Made by a program: the position numbers and the translations under genes
NCBI GenBank assembly: GCA_023389855.1
Contig: JAEWDZ010000004.1
Location: 496,001-560,000, forward strand
Reading direction: 5' to 3'
Source: Bacteroidota bacterium
Lineage (GTDB): Bacteria; Bacteroidota; Bacteroidia; Bacteroidales; Porphyromonadaceae
DNA length: 64,000 nucleotides
The notes under the pieces: generated by a model
The model's input: the letters and a program-made list of their open reading frames with translations, nothing else
Databases searched by the model: none
What the model was told of the DNA's origin: nothing
Shown here: positions 32,422-40,245 of the stretch, piece by piece
Position numbering within the stretch: position 1 is the first letter of the stretch
Layout: every line of letters begins with the position of its first letter

Positions 32422-35049
32422 ATGAAACTCAAGTACTTTTATGGAATGGCGATAGCTGTGCTATTGCTTATTTCTTTACCTTCTCAGCTCTGTGCGCAAA
32501 GCAACACTACGCACAAACACTCCAATTCTACTCCCAGCGATGCCAATATTATTGGGCACGTCATAGAGGCCGCTACGGGCCAGCACATTCCTGGAGTGAC
32601 CATTCAAATAAAAGGCACACGCTTCGGCACGACTACCGACGGCAGTGGACATTACTTCATTACGCACTTAAAACCGGGCACTTACACGCTGGTGATGCGT
32701 GGTGTAGGCCTTCTTTCCCAAGAAAAGGTAGTGAACGTAACGGCCAACAAACTCAGTGAAGTAAACTTTGAAGCGGAAGAAGACTTGGTACAGTTTGATG
32801 AAGTAGTGGTCACCGCCGATCGGCATGAGACATTACGTCGCGTAGCGCCTGTAGTTGTAGGTATTATCGACGAGAAAGTATTCGCTCGCACCAATGCCAA
32901 CAATGTACTACAAGGGCTTTCTTTCCAACCGGGTCTGCGCGTAGAAAACAATTGTCAGAACTGCGGATTTAACCAAGTGCGTATCAATGGATTGGAAGGA
33001 AAATACTCTCAGATACTCATCGACAGCCGCCCTATATTCAGTGCTTTAGCAGGTATCTATGGTCTGGAGCAAATACCCACCTCCATGGTTGATCGAATCG
33101 AAGTCGTACGCGGTGGAGGTTCGGCACTTTACGGGAGTAGTGCTATCGGTGGTGTAATCAACGTCATCACTAAAATGCCCACCAGCAATAGCGCTAATGT
33201 CACGGAGTCTTTCTCTCTTACGGGTGTATCTAAGCCCGACAATACTTTAGGTTTCGATGCATCTATCGTCAGTAACGATGGCAAGGCAGGACTGATCCTC
33301 TTCGGACAGGCGCGTAACCGAAAAGGATGGGATAAAGATGGCGACGGCTTCACCGAATTAGGCAAACTACAAAGTAAATCAATTGGAGCGAATGCTTTCG
33401 CAAAAATAAACGACTTAATGCGTCTCTCCGGAGAAATCCACACCATCCATGAGTACCGAAGAGGTGGAGACCACCTGGAGTACCCCGACCATGTCGCTCA
33501 AATATCCGAAAGGCTTCGCCACGAGATTTATAGCGGCAATATCAAATTTGATGCCTTTAGCCCCGACCTGCAGCACCACTTTTCTCTATATAGCTCTGCT
33601 CAAAGCGTTGATCGCAACTCCTACTACGGAGGTGTAGGTAGCTGGAGCGACTTTGGCGATCATGGGGTTGATGTAGGAACTCCTGTCGATCCCGAGAGCT
33701 ATGGTAGTAACTATGGCGTAACAAAAGGGTTTACCGTAAATACAGGGTTGCAATACACCTACGACATAGCGAATTTCCTATTTATGCCAGCACAGATCCT
33801 CCTCGGAGTCGAACATACTTTCGACAAGCTATCCGACAGGACTCCTGTCCGCGAGTGGACGCCCTCTGTAGATGAAAAAGGTAAGCCTATTATAGAAGAC
33901 GGCAAGTACGTTTCCGCATTTCCCGAACTATCACAGAAGATCAATGTATTCAGCCAGATCGCCCAGATAGAATGGAAAAATGAAATGTTTGGTATCCTGC
34001 TTGGAGGTCGCTTGGATGAACATAGTCTTGTAGCTAATCCTATTTTTAGTCCTCGCGCCACACTTCGCTATAACCCCACAAAGGATATCAATCTCCGAGC
34101 TACATATGCCAAAGGCTTCCGCGCACCACAGATTTTCGACGAGGAACTCCACGTGGGATATGCTAACGGAGAACAGAAAAAAATCTTCAACTCGCCTGAT
34201 CTAAAACCAGAAGAAAGCCATGCCATCACACTGAGTGCTGACCTCTATGGCAATTGGGGTGCTTTCCGCGGCAACATCCTTGTTGAAGGATTCTACAACC
34301 GATTGCTCAATATTTTCGTAGACGAGGAAACAGACCAGACCGTTAAAGGCTTCCGTTACTACGAACGTACCAATAGTGATGGAGCAAAAGTATACGGTGT
34401 AAATATCGAAGGTCGCCTAGCTTGGCGTATCCTGCAGCTGCAAGCCGGACTAAGTATCGTATCTCACAAATACGACAAACCTGTAGAATGGGGTAGCTAT
34501 GTAGCCACCGTAGATGGTAAGTCCATCGATGATGGCGGCATGCCTAAAGTAGAAAACGGCGCCGTAGTCAATGAAGCCCAAGAAAGCAACGAGATGATTC
34601 GTACCCCGAATGTCTATGGCTACCTTACATTCAATGCCGAACTTATGCACGGACTCAACCTTTCGCTAAACGCCAATCTCTATGGGCCGATGAAAGTACC
34701 CCACTCCATTGTGTACGGAGGTGCATCCGCTCTGAGTGATATCAATGCTGGACACGATGCCGCTAAATTCGATGAATACTTCGACAAACAAGGCGTAAGC
34801 GCTGAAGATGAAAACCGCAAAATACGCATCGACCGCCTCGAAAAAACGCCTACAATGGTAGAGTTTGGTGCAAAACTATCCTATGAAATGCACATCCGCG
34901 AGACTCGCCTCGAACTCAATATCGGGATTAACAATATATTCAATGCCTTCCAAAAAGACTTCGACAGAGGAGCTGATCGAGACAGTGCATATATCTATGG
35001 ACCTCTTGCTCCCCGCACGGTTTTCTGTGGTCTGAAATTTATGATCTAA
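32422..35049 (+). CDS. TonB-dependent outer membrane receptor with carboxypeptidase-regulatory-like domain
   Basis: The 875-residue product has a signal peptide (AIAVLLLISLPSQLCAQ), then a CarboxypepD_reg-like domain (IIGHVIEAATGQHIPGVTIQ to about residue 125), a TonB box region FDEVVVTADR, a plug with VRINGLEGKYSQILIDSRPI and VDRIEVVRGGGSALYGSSAI, and a 22-strand barrel ending APRTVFCGLKFMI. The plug holds an unusual NCQNCGFNQ motif with two Cys. The ligand is unknown; iron or heme complexes or copper are guesses. A strong promoter and a dyad lie upstream, suggesting regulated expression; a terminator follows. Confidence 0.9.
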   Translation: MKLKYFYGMAIAVLLLISLPSQLCAQSNTTHKHSNSTPSDANIIGHVIEAATGQHIPGVTIQIKGTRFGTTTDGSGHYFITHLKPGTYTLVMRGVGLLSQEKVVNVTANKLSEVNFEAEEDLVQFDEVVVTADRHETLRRVAPVVVGIIDEKVFARTNANNVLQGLSFQPGLRVENNCQNCGFNQVRINGLEGKYSQILIDSRPIFSALAGIYGLEQIPTSMVDRIEVVRGGGSALYGSSAIGGVINVITKMPTSNSANVTESFSLTGVSKPDNTLGFDASIVSNDGKAGLILFGQARNRKGWDKDGDGFTELGKLQSKSIGANAFAKINDLMRLSGEIHTIHEYRRGGDHLEYPDHVAQISERLRHEIYSGNIKFDAFSPDLQHHFSLYSSAQSVDRNSYYGGVGSWSDFGDHGVDVGTPVDPESYGSNYGVTKGFTVNTGLQYTYDIANFLFMPAQILLGVEHTFDKLSDRTPVREWTPSVDEKGKPIIEDGKYVSAFPELSQKINVFSQIAQIEWKNEMFGILLGGRLDEHSLVANPIFSPRATLRYNPTKDINLRATYAKGFRAPQIFDEELHVGYANGEQKKIFNSPDLKPEESHAITLSADLYGNWGAFRGNILVEGFYNRLLNIFVDEETDQTVKGFRYYERTNSDGAKVYGVNIEGRLAWRILQLQAGLSIVSHKYDKPVEWGSYVATVDGKSIDDGGMPKVENGAVVNEAQESNEMIRTPNVYGYLTFNAELMHGLNLSLNANLYGPMKVPHSIVYGGASALSDINAGHDAAKFDEYFDKQGVSAEDENRKIRIDRLEKTPTMVEFGAKLSYEMHIRETRLELNIGINNIFNAFQKDFDRGADRDSAYIYGPLAPRTVFCGLKFMI

Positions 35050-35126
35050 TCTACGGCCAACGGAAAAAGTCCTAACGAGCATCAGAACTCGGTATTGCAA
35101 TATCGCTTTTATTATTCATAGTATTG

Positions 35127-35178
35127 TCCTCCTCTCTATTAGCTCAGCTTATTAGGGAGGAGGATCAATATTTTTTTG
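35127..35178 (+). terminator. Terminator after the TonB receptor gene
   Basis: TCCTCCTC (35127-35134) pairs with GAGGAGGA (35157-35164); the stem may extend inward through CTA and TAG pairs. A T-rich run (35171-35177) follows. Confidence 0.65.
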
Positions 35179-35276
35179 GCAAGAGGAGCTTTCAGTAATG
35201 GGTTCCATGAAATAAGAGAGCGCTCCTTTGTGTATTTTCGTCCCGAACAAAGCTGCGCCATAATGGGAAAATAAAC

Positions 35277-35284
35277 TATCTTTG
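35277..35284 (+). promoter_or_regulatory. Promoter -7 box upstream of the HIT gene
   Basis: TATCTTTG lies 41 nt before the ATG at 35326. No clear TTG is seen upstream at the usual distance. Confidence 0.45.
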
Positions 35285-35325
35285 CTGCAAACAGTAAAAC
35301 ATAACTTTTTAGAGGATAAAACATT

Positions 35326-35727
35326 ATGGCAACTATTTTTTCCCATATTATCCAAGGAGAGATCCCCAGCTATAAAATAGCTGAAAATGAACATTTTTAT
35401 GCCTTTTTAGACATTTCACCAAAAGCGATTGGGCATACACTGGTAGTCCCCAAGGTAGAAGTCGACTATATTTTTGATCTTCCCGACGAGCTGTTGGGAG
35501 CAATGGTTTGCTTTGCCAAAAAAATTGCACAGGCCATAAAGAAAGCCTATCCTTGCGAAAAAGTAGGTATGGCCGTTTTGGGCTTGGAGGTCCCTCATGC
35601 ACATATCCATCTCATACCCCTTGAGAGTGAAGAGACGTTTTACAACCGTGAAAAAGTAGTTCTTGGCGAAGGGGACTTCGAACAAGTAGCAGCGACTATC
35701 CGTTCTTACCTTCCAGAAGAGTTGTAA
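35326..35727 (+). CDS. HIT-family nucleotide-binding hydrolase
   Basis: HIT proteins hydrolyse nucleotide derivatives such as AMP-lysine or dinucleoside polyphosphates. The 133-residue product starts ATIFSHIIQGEIPSYKIAEN, has LDISPKAIGHTLVVPKVEVD and the histidine triad HAHIHLIP near residue 90-97. All three His residues are there. The length is normal for the HinT-like branch. It stands alone, with its own promoter box; a small GCCC-TAT-GGGC hairpin (35751-35761) with a T run follows. Confidence 0.93.
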   Translation: MATIFSHIIQGEIPSYKIAENEHFYAFLDISPKAIGHTLVVPKVEVDYIFDLPDELLGAMVCFAKKIAQAIKKAYPCEKVGMAVLGLEVPHAHIHLIPLESEETFYNREKVVLGEGDFEQVAATIRSYLPEEL

Positions 35728-36144
35728 AATAGGAGTCTGTAGAGCTATCGCCCTATGGGCCCTATTTTTTGCGGATTGCTGTGTAGCCTACCTCCGTATT
35801 GCTTCAGCAGCAGAGGATAAGCCTGTTATTTACTATTTAAAGCTTAGTGAAGGTATTTTCACCAAGGCAATACAAGGAAGAAAAAAGATTCATTTATTCA
35901 CCCTACCCCTGCGCTCGGAAGGAGATGCCTGATGTAATAAAATTCTCTGGAGAGAGACGGTTACTGACTTGTGCATAGTGACCACTGCTTGCCCAGGAGA
36001 AAGGTGGCGGGAAAATTTTTCCGCTAAAACTATTGTATTTTGAAAAAAAAGTTGTACCTTTGCAGAGCTACAAAAATTGGAGTAGTGGTTTATACTGCGA
36101 GCCACGCGGGCTATGCGTATCTTCCACAGCAAGTAGCTACGAGA
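35728..36144 (+). other. Gap between HIT gene and tRNA cluster
   Basis: The gap holds a weak terminator hairpin (GCCC at 35751-35754 with GGGC at 35758-35761, then T residues to about 35771) and the tRNA promoter at 36033-36062. No protein gene with support is visible. Confidence 0.5.
36033..36062 (+). promoter_or_regulatory. Promoter of the tRNA-Val cluster
   Basis: TTG (36033-36035), 19 nt, then TACCTTTG (36055-36062) fits the Bacteroidota consensus. The first tRNA starts about 80 nt later. Confidence 0.6.
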
Positions 36145-36219
36145 GGGCCTATAGCTCAGCTGGTTTAGAGCACCTGCCTTACAAGCAGGGGGTCATAGGT
36201 TCGAATCCTATTGGGCCCA
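36145..36219 (+). tRNA. tRNA-Val (UAC), copy 1
   Basis: The 75-nt sequence folds into a cloverleaf: acceptor GGGCCTA with TGGGCCC (one T-G pair), D arm GCTC/GAGC, anticodon stem CCTGC/GCAGG with loop CTTACAA (anticodon TAC, valine), T arm ATAGG-TTCGAAT-CCTAT, and A73. The 3' CCA is not encoded. Confidence 0.96.
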
Positions 36220-36276
36220 CTCTCATCTTAGAAACGAATAAGTAAGCTACATGCAATTTTTGAGATGATCGCCCAA

Positions 36277-36351
36277 GGGCCTATAGCTCAGCTGGTTTAG
36301 AGCACCTGCCTTACAAGCAGGGGGTCATAGGTTCGAATCCTATTGGGCCCA
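36277..36351 (+). tRNA. tRNA-Val (UAC), copy 2
   Basis: Identical over all 75 nt to the first copy. It starts 57 nt after copy 1; the spacer does not share sequence with the others. Confidence 0.96.
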
Positions 36352-36396
36352 CGTAAGCAGTGCGATCTTCTATAGCATCAGTATATTGTGTATAAA

Positions 36397-36471
36397 GGGC
36401 CTATAGCTCAGCTGGTTTAGAGCACCTGCCTTACAAGCAGGGGGTCATAGGTTCGAATCCTATTGGGCCCA
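36397..36471 (+). tRNA. tRNA-Val (UAC), copy 3
   Basis: Identical over all 75 nt to the first copy; the spacer from copy 2 is 45 nt. Confidence 0.96.
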
Positions 36472-36529
36472 CACAAATATAAATTATACTATTTATGTCG
36501 TTATTGCATTACGATATCATTCGTAATGG

Positions 36530-36604
36530 GGGCCTATAGCTCAGCTGGTTTAGAGCACCTGCCTTACAAGCAGGGGGTCATAGGTTCGAATCCTATTGGG
36601 CCCA
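36530..36604 (+). tRNA. tRNA-Val (UAC), copy 4
   Basis: Identical over all 75 nt to the first copy; the spacer from copy 3 is 58 nt. A hairpin terminator follows at 36664-36694. Confidence 0.96.
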
Positions 36605-36663
36605 CATAAGAAGTCTGTTTTTCATACCGGCTTACTTCAGGAGGTTCAAGCTACAGCTACTCT

Positions 36664-36694
36664 GAGTCCTTCATATCTATGGGCTCTTTTTTTT
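36664..36694 (+). terminator. Terminator of the tRNA-Val operon
   Basis: GAGTCC (36664-36669) pairs with GGGCTC (36681-36686), with one T-G pair, followed by eight T residues. Confidence 0.7.
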
Positions 36695-36777
36695 GTAGCG
36701 TAGATGATGTACTCAGGAGTAGGCGTATGGTCGCAGTATGACTGAGGCCGTTACGTGTGATGGGAAATTAGTACGTC

Positions 36778-36785
36778 TAATTTTG
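36778..36785 (+). promoter_or_regulatory. Possible promoter -7 box of rplY
   Basis: TAATTTTG matches TAnnTTTG and is 26 nt before the rplY ATG. No TTG is seen at the usual upstream spacing. Confidence 0.35.
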
Positions 36786-36811
36786 AGTAACACTAAAAAC
36801 AAAATCGATCA

Positions 36812-37426
36812 ATGAAAACATTTGTTTTATCTGCAAAAAATCGCTCAGACATCGGCAAGAAAGCTAGCCGCGAGCTTCGTAAGCAAAACATTATTCCCGT
36901 AAACATCTACGGTCTGAAGAAAGAAAACATCAACGCCCTGGTTGAGGAAGCTGCTGTACGTGACCTTATCTTCTCTCCCGACATCTATGCTGTAGACATG
37001 GATCTCGATGGCCAGAAAATGATGTGCGTACTCAAGGAAATTCAGTTTCACCCTGTAACCGACCGTATCTTACATATCGATTTCCTCGCAGTAGACAACG
37101 AAAAGCCTATTATCATGGAAGTCCCTGTATCACTCGATGGACACGCTGCAGGGGTACGTGCCGGGGGTAAACTGATCAAAGAACTCCGCAAACTCAAAGT
37201 AAGAGCTACCTATGACAAAATCCCCGAACGCTTGCATATCGATGTAACGAAACTTAAGCTGGGAAAATCACTGCAGGTAGGTGAGCTTTCTTTCGAAGGA
37301 TTTGAGATCGTAAACAACCCCAACGCCGTAGTTGCTTCTGTACGTCTCACACGTGCTGCTAGAGGTGCTGCCGCTGCTGCTGGTAAAGCTATCACAGACG
37401 ACGAAGAGGAAGAAACAGAAGAATAA
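36812..37426 (+). CDS. rplY: 50S ribosomal protein L25/CTC
   Basis: L25 binds 5S rRNA. The 204-residue product is the long CTC form: an N-terminal L25 domain (RSDIGKKASRELRKQNIIPV, VLKEIQFHPVTDRILHIDFL) and a C-terminal beta domain (PVSLDGHAAGVRAGGKLIKE to NPNAVVASVRLTR), then an Ala-rich linker and an acidic tail (TDDEEEETEE). It is the first gene of rplY-pth-S4, an order common in Bacteroidota, but a hairpin separates it from pth. Confidence 0.96.
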   Translation: MKTFVLSAKNRSDIGKKASRELRKQNIIPVNIYGLKKENINALVEEAAVRDLIFSPDIYAVDMDLDGQKMMCVLKEIQFHPVTDRILHIDFLAVDNEKPIIMEVPVSLDGHAAGVRAGGKLIKELRKLKVRATYDKIPERLHIDVTKLKLGKSLQVGELSFEGFEIVNNPNAVVASVRLTRAARGAAAAAGKAITDDEEEETEE

Positions 37427-37476
37427 GACTCCCCGTTTAGAGTAGTTTTCAAATATATCCAATAAATTTTGGTTCT

Positions 37477-37513
37477 CTTCCCCTGCCCAGTAATGCGTAG
37501 GGGAAGTTGTTTT
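37477..37513 (+). terminator. Hairpin between rplY and pth
   Basis: CTTCCCCT (37477-37484) pairs perfectly with AGGGGAAG (37499-37506); a short T-rich stretch follows. It may end or attenuate the rplY transcript before pth. Confidence 0.6.
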
Positions 37514-37538
37514 ATCCACTCATAAGTGCATCATTGAC

Positions 37539-38153
37539 GTGACATACCTTATCGTAGGACTCGGTAATATCGGCGCAGAATACGAAGGGACCCGCCATAA
37601 TGTAGGCTTCCGTATCGCCTCTGCCCTAGCTGAAAAAGTAAATGCTTCTTTCGAAACGGCTCGATATGGAGATATCGCCCGTGGGCGAATAAAGAATGCC
37701 GAACTTCTCATTCTCAAGCCTTCAACCTACATGAATCTCAGTGGGAAGGCCGTACGCTACTATATGGAAAAAGAGCATATCCCTATTGAGCGGGTTTTGG
37801 TCATTGTGGATGATCTAGCCCTGCCCTTTGGAACTTTACGGATCAAGCCGTCTGGTAGTGCTGCTGGACATAACGGGCTTAAAAACATAAATGAACTGAT
37901 TGGCTCTGAGGGCTATGCCCGACTGAGAATAGGATTAGGCAATAACTTCCCAAAAGCCGCACAAGTAGACTTTGTTTTAGGGCACTTCACTCCCGAAGAA
38001 AACGAACTTCTCCCCCTTATAGACAAGGAAGCATTGGCCACAATAAGCGACTTTTGTCTTGTAGGCATCGCTCGTACCATGAATTGGCACAATAAAAGTA
38101 TTCTACCATCGAAAAATCCTTCTTCTGTCTCCCCTGCAAAATCAAAAGCATAA
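37539..38153 (+). CDS. pth: Peptidyl-tRNA hydrolase
   Basis: Pth releases tRNA from peptidyl-tRNAs that drop off ribosomes. The 204-residue product has the full pattern: YLIVGLGNIGAEYEGTRHNV with the catalytic His, LILKPSTYMNLSGKAV, VDDLALPFGTLRIKPSGSAA, GHNGLKNI and FVLGHFTPEE. The start codon is GTG (37539); no ATG fits in frame upstream of the conserved start. The C-terminal 15 residues are Ser/Lys/Pro-rich. The S4 protein gene follows after 9 nt. Confidence 0.96.
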   Translation: MTYLIVGLGNIGAEYEGTRHNVGFRIASALAEKVNASFETARYGDIARGRIKNAELLILKPSTYMNLSGKAVRYYMEKEHIPIERVLVIVDDLALPFGTLRIKPSGSAAGHNGLKNINELIGSEGYARLRIGLGNNFPKAAQVDFVLGHFTPEENELLPLIDKEALATISDFCLVGIARTMNWHNKSILPSKNPSSVSPAKSKA

Positions 38154-38162
38154 TTTTCTGTT

Positions 38163-38678
38163 ATGTCTGATAGCGTCCGAATTGATAGTTTTCTGTGGGC
38201 GGTACGTATATTCAAGACCCGCACAATATCAGGAGATGCCTGTAAAAAAAATCGCGTATCTGTCAATGGCTCTCCAGTCAAGCCATCTCGACTGATTCAT
38301 ATAGGTGATACCATATCTGTACGAAAGCCCCCTATCACACTGACTTATCGTGTATTAAAAATAGCTAAGCAAAGAATGGGGGCCAAGTTGGTTCCCGAAT
38401 ATATTGACAATATCACGCCTGCTTCGGAATATGAAGTTTTAGAACTTCAGAAAATATCCGGTTTCATAGATCGAGCTAAAGGTACGGGAAGACCGACGAA
38501 GAGAGAGCGTCGCAAACTCGAAGGCTTTGTCGAACAAATGTCTGAAAACGATTCATTCTTCTCAGCAGACGAATCCTTCTTTGATTTCGATGACGAGGAG
38601 GATATTTTGGATACGCTAGACGATGATTTTTTGGATACGCTAGACGATGATTTTTTTGATTGTGACGATGAAGATTAA
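38163..38678 (+). CDS. S4-domain RNA-binding protein (Hsp15-like) with acidic repeated tail
   Basis: The 171-residue product has an N-terminal S4 RNA-binding domain (RIDSFLWAVRIFKTRTISGD, VSVNGSPVKPSRLIHIGD) like Hsp15/HslR, which binds free 50S subunits with stuck nascent chains. A basic segment (GRPTKRERRKLEGF) follows, then a strongly acidic tail (residues about 135-171, rich in Asp and Phe). The tail includes an exact 24-bp tandem duplication, coding LDTLDDDF twice. It follows pth directly, so co-expression with ribosome rescue genes is likely. Confidence 0.88.
   Translation: MSDSVRIDSFLWAVRIFKTRTISGDACKKNRVSVNGSPVKPSRLIHIGDTISVRKPPITLTYRVLKIAKQRMGAKLVPEYIDNITPASEYEVLELQKISGFIDRAKGTGRPTKRERRKLEGFVEQMSENDSFFSADESFFDFDDEEDILDTLDDDFLDTLDDDFFDCDDED
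38607..38654 (+). repeat. 24-bp tandem duplication in the S4 protein gene
   Basis: The unit of 24 bases (38607-38630) is repeated exactly at 38631-38654. It encodes LDTLDDDF twice and keeps the frame. Identical codons suggest a recent slippage or duplication. Confidence 0.9.
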
Positions 38679-39111
38679 TTCTCCCAGCTAGTAAACTCTC
38701 CTCCGACTCATTCAATCTAATACGATTATTATTCTTTCCGGGCTCTCTGGATCGCGCCCTTCGAACCAAGTGAAAAGAAAAGAATAGGAAGTTCTTTTCT
38801 TTTTCATAACATAAGTATTTTTCCTCGAGCGACACTTTTGGCAAACTGTCACGCGTTTTTTACGTCACGAGGTACAACGTTTATCACTCTCTCTTTTCTG
38901 TCCATCTATGCTGAGCATACCGTGATTAGCAGCACAGCACCCAACGATAGAAGCAGCTGCGCAGAGAAATAAAATGCAGTCTTACTAAAAAGAGAGGGAC
39001 TGTACCCGTGTAAAGTCTCCATTGATTTCATAAAAAATTCGTTATCTTTGCTTATGGGATAGTATATCCATCAGAGCAATAATACATTCACCGTAAATCA
39101 ATTCTTTTACA
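38679..39111 (+). other. Gap before the alcohol dehydrogenase gene
   Basis: The 430-base gap shows no protein gene with support. It holds the promoter at 39022-39050. A minus-strand frame (38476-38844) covers much of the S4 gene and is only its shadow. Confidence 0.5.
39022..39050 (+). promoter_or_regulatory. Promoter of the alcohol dehydrogenase gene
   Basis: TTG (39022-39024), 18 nt, then TATCTTTG (39043-39050). The leader to the ATG at 39112 is about 56 nt. Confidence 0.6.
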
Positions 39112-40155
39112 ATGGACAACACTCAGATAAAAGCATTCGGTACAGAAGGGCAGGAGTTGCCTTTGCATGAAATGAAGATAGCTAGGCGAGCACTCAGAGA
39201 CAACGACGTAGCCATGGAGATTCTCTATTGCGGCATATGCCACAGTGATCTGCACACGATAAAAAACGATTGGGGCGACGCGGTATACCCTGTCGTTCCA
39301 GGGCACGAAATTATAGGAAGAATAACGCGTGTAGGCCAGCAAGTGAAAAGCTTTAAAGTGGGCGATCTTGCAGGCATCGGGTGTATTGCGGATAGCTGTG
39401 GGGAATGCGATGAATGTCATGAGCATCAAGAGCAGCTGTGCAATAGCTGTACGATGAGTTTTAATGGGGTCGATCTTATAAGTGGAGGACGCACTTACGG
39501 AGGGTTTTCTAAAGAATATGTATGTGAGGAGCGCTATGTACTGCACATCCCCCCTTTCGCAGAGCTTGCCAAAGCAGCTCCATTGCTATGTGCTGGCATC
39601 ACCGTATACTCACCACTTAAGCTATACCAAGTAGCACCAGGCAAAAAAGTAGGTATTGTAGGTATCGGGGGGCTCGGTCATTTGGCTATTCGTATAGCTA
39701 AGGCTATGGGAGGAGAAGTAACTGTCTTCACTACGCATGCCGCAAAGGCAGACGATGCCTATCAATTAGGGGCGGATCATGTAGTCGTTTCTACAGACAA
39801 GGCCGCTATGAAAGGAGCTCCCAAGCAAGACATCATATTGGATACTGTATCGGCATTACACAACATCAACAGCTATCTTTCCAAACTCAAAACCGACGGT
39901 AGCCTGATCGTCGTAGGTCTTCCTCCAGAGCCCTTCCAAGTGGGTTCTTTTAATCTAATCAAAGGAAGAAAGAGACTTACAGGCTCTTTTATTGGCGGCA
40001 TAGCAGAGACACAGGAAGTAATTGATTTTTGCTACAAACACAGCATAGTCGCCGAGAGCGAAATAATCTCCATAGACCAAGTAAACGATGCTTTCAAGCG
40101 GCTCGAAAAAGGGGATGTAAAGTATCGCTTCGTAGTTGATATGAGTACCCTATAA
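39112..40155 (+). CDS. Zinc-dependent alcohol/aldehyde dehydrogenase (cinnamyl-alcohol dehydrogenase type)
   Basis: The 347-residue product is a medium-chain zinc dehydrogenase, likely NADP-linked and reducing aldehydes. Catalytic zinc ligands are visible: Cys43 in CGICHSDLH, His65/Glu66 in VPGHEIIG, and Cys160 in LLCAGITVY. The structural zinc cysteines are Cys96, Cys99, Cys102 and Cys110 (CGECDECHEHQEQLC). The Rossmann loop is GIGGLGHLAIRIAKAMG. It resembles E. coli YahK/Ahr. It stands alone between its own promoter and a 12-bp hairpin. Confidence 0.92.
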   Translation: MDNTQIKAFGTEGQELPLHEMKIARRALRDNDVAMEILYCGICHSDLHTIKNDWGDAVYPVVPGHEIIGRITRVGQQVKSFKVGDLAGIGCIADSCGECDECHEHQEQLCNSCTMSFNGVDLISGGRTYGGFSKEYVCEERYVLHIPPFAELAKAAPLLCAGITVYSPLKLYQVAPGKKVGIVGIGGLGHLAIRIAKAMGGEVTVFTTHAAKADDAYQLGADHVVVSTDKAAMKGAPKQDIILDTVSALHNINSYLSKLKTDGSLIVVGLPPEPFQVGSFNLIKGRKRLTGSFIGGIAETQEVIDFCYKHSIVAESEIISIDQVNDAFKRLEKGDVKYRFVVDMSTL

Positions 40156-40166
40156 ACAGCCCGTTA

Positions 40167-40202
40167 AGCCCAACTGAAAAGGGGCACTAATTCAGTTGGG
40201 CT
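40167..40202 (+). terminator. Hairpin after the alcohol dehydrogenase gene
   Basis: AGCCCAACTGAA (40167-40178) pairs perfectly with TTCAGTTGGGCT (40191-40202). No T run follows, so it may be a transcript-end stabiliser or a weak terminator. Confidence 0.6.
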
Positions 40203-40245
40203 CCCTTATATTCATAACATAGCTATTTCGCCCCTACCCTAACAT

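Noticed and set aside
36145..36604. CRISPR-like array
   Set aside because: The four 75-nt repeats fold as tRNA-Val and are far longer than CRISPR repeats.
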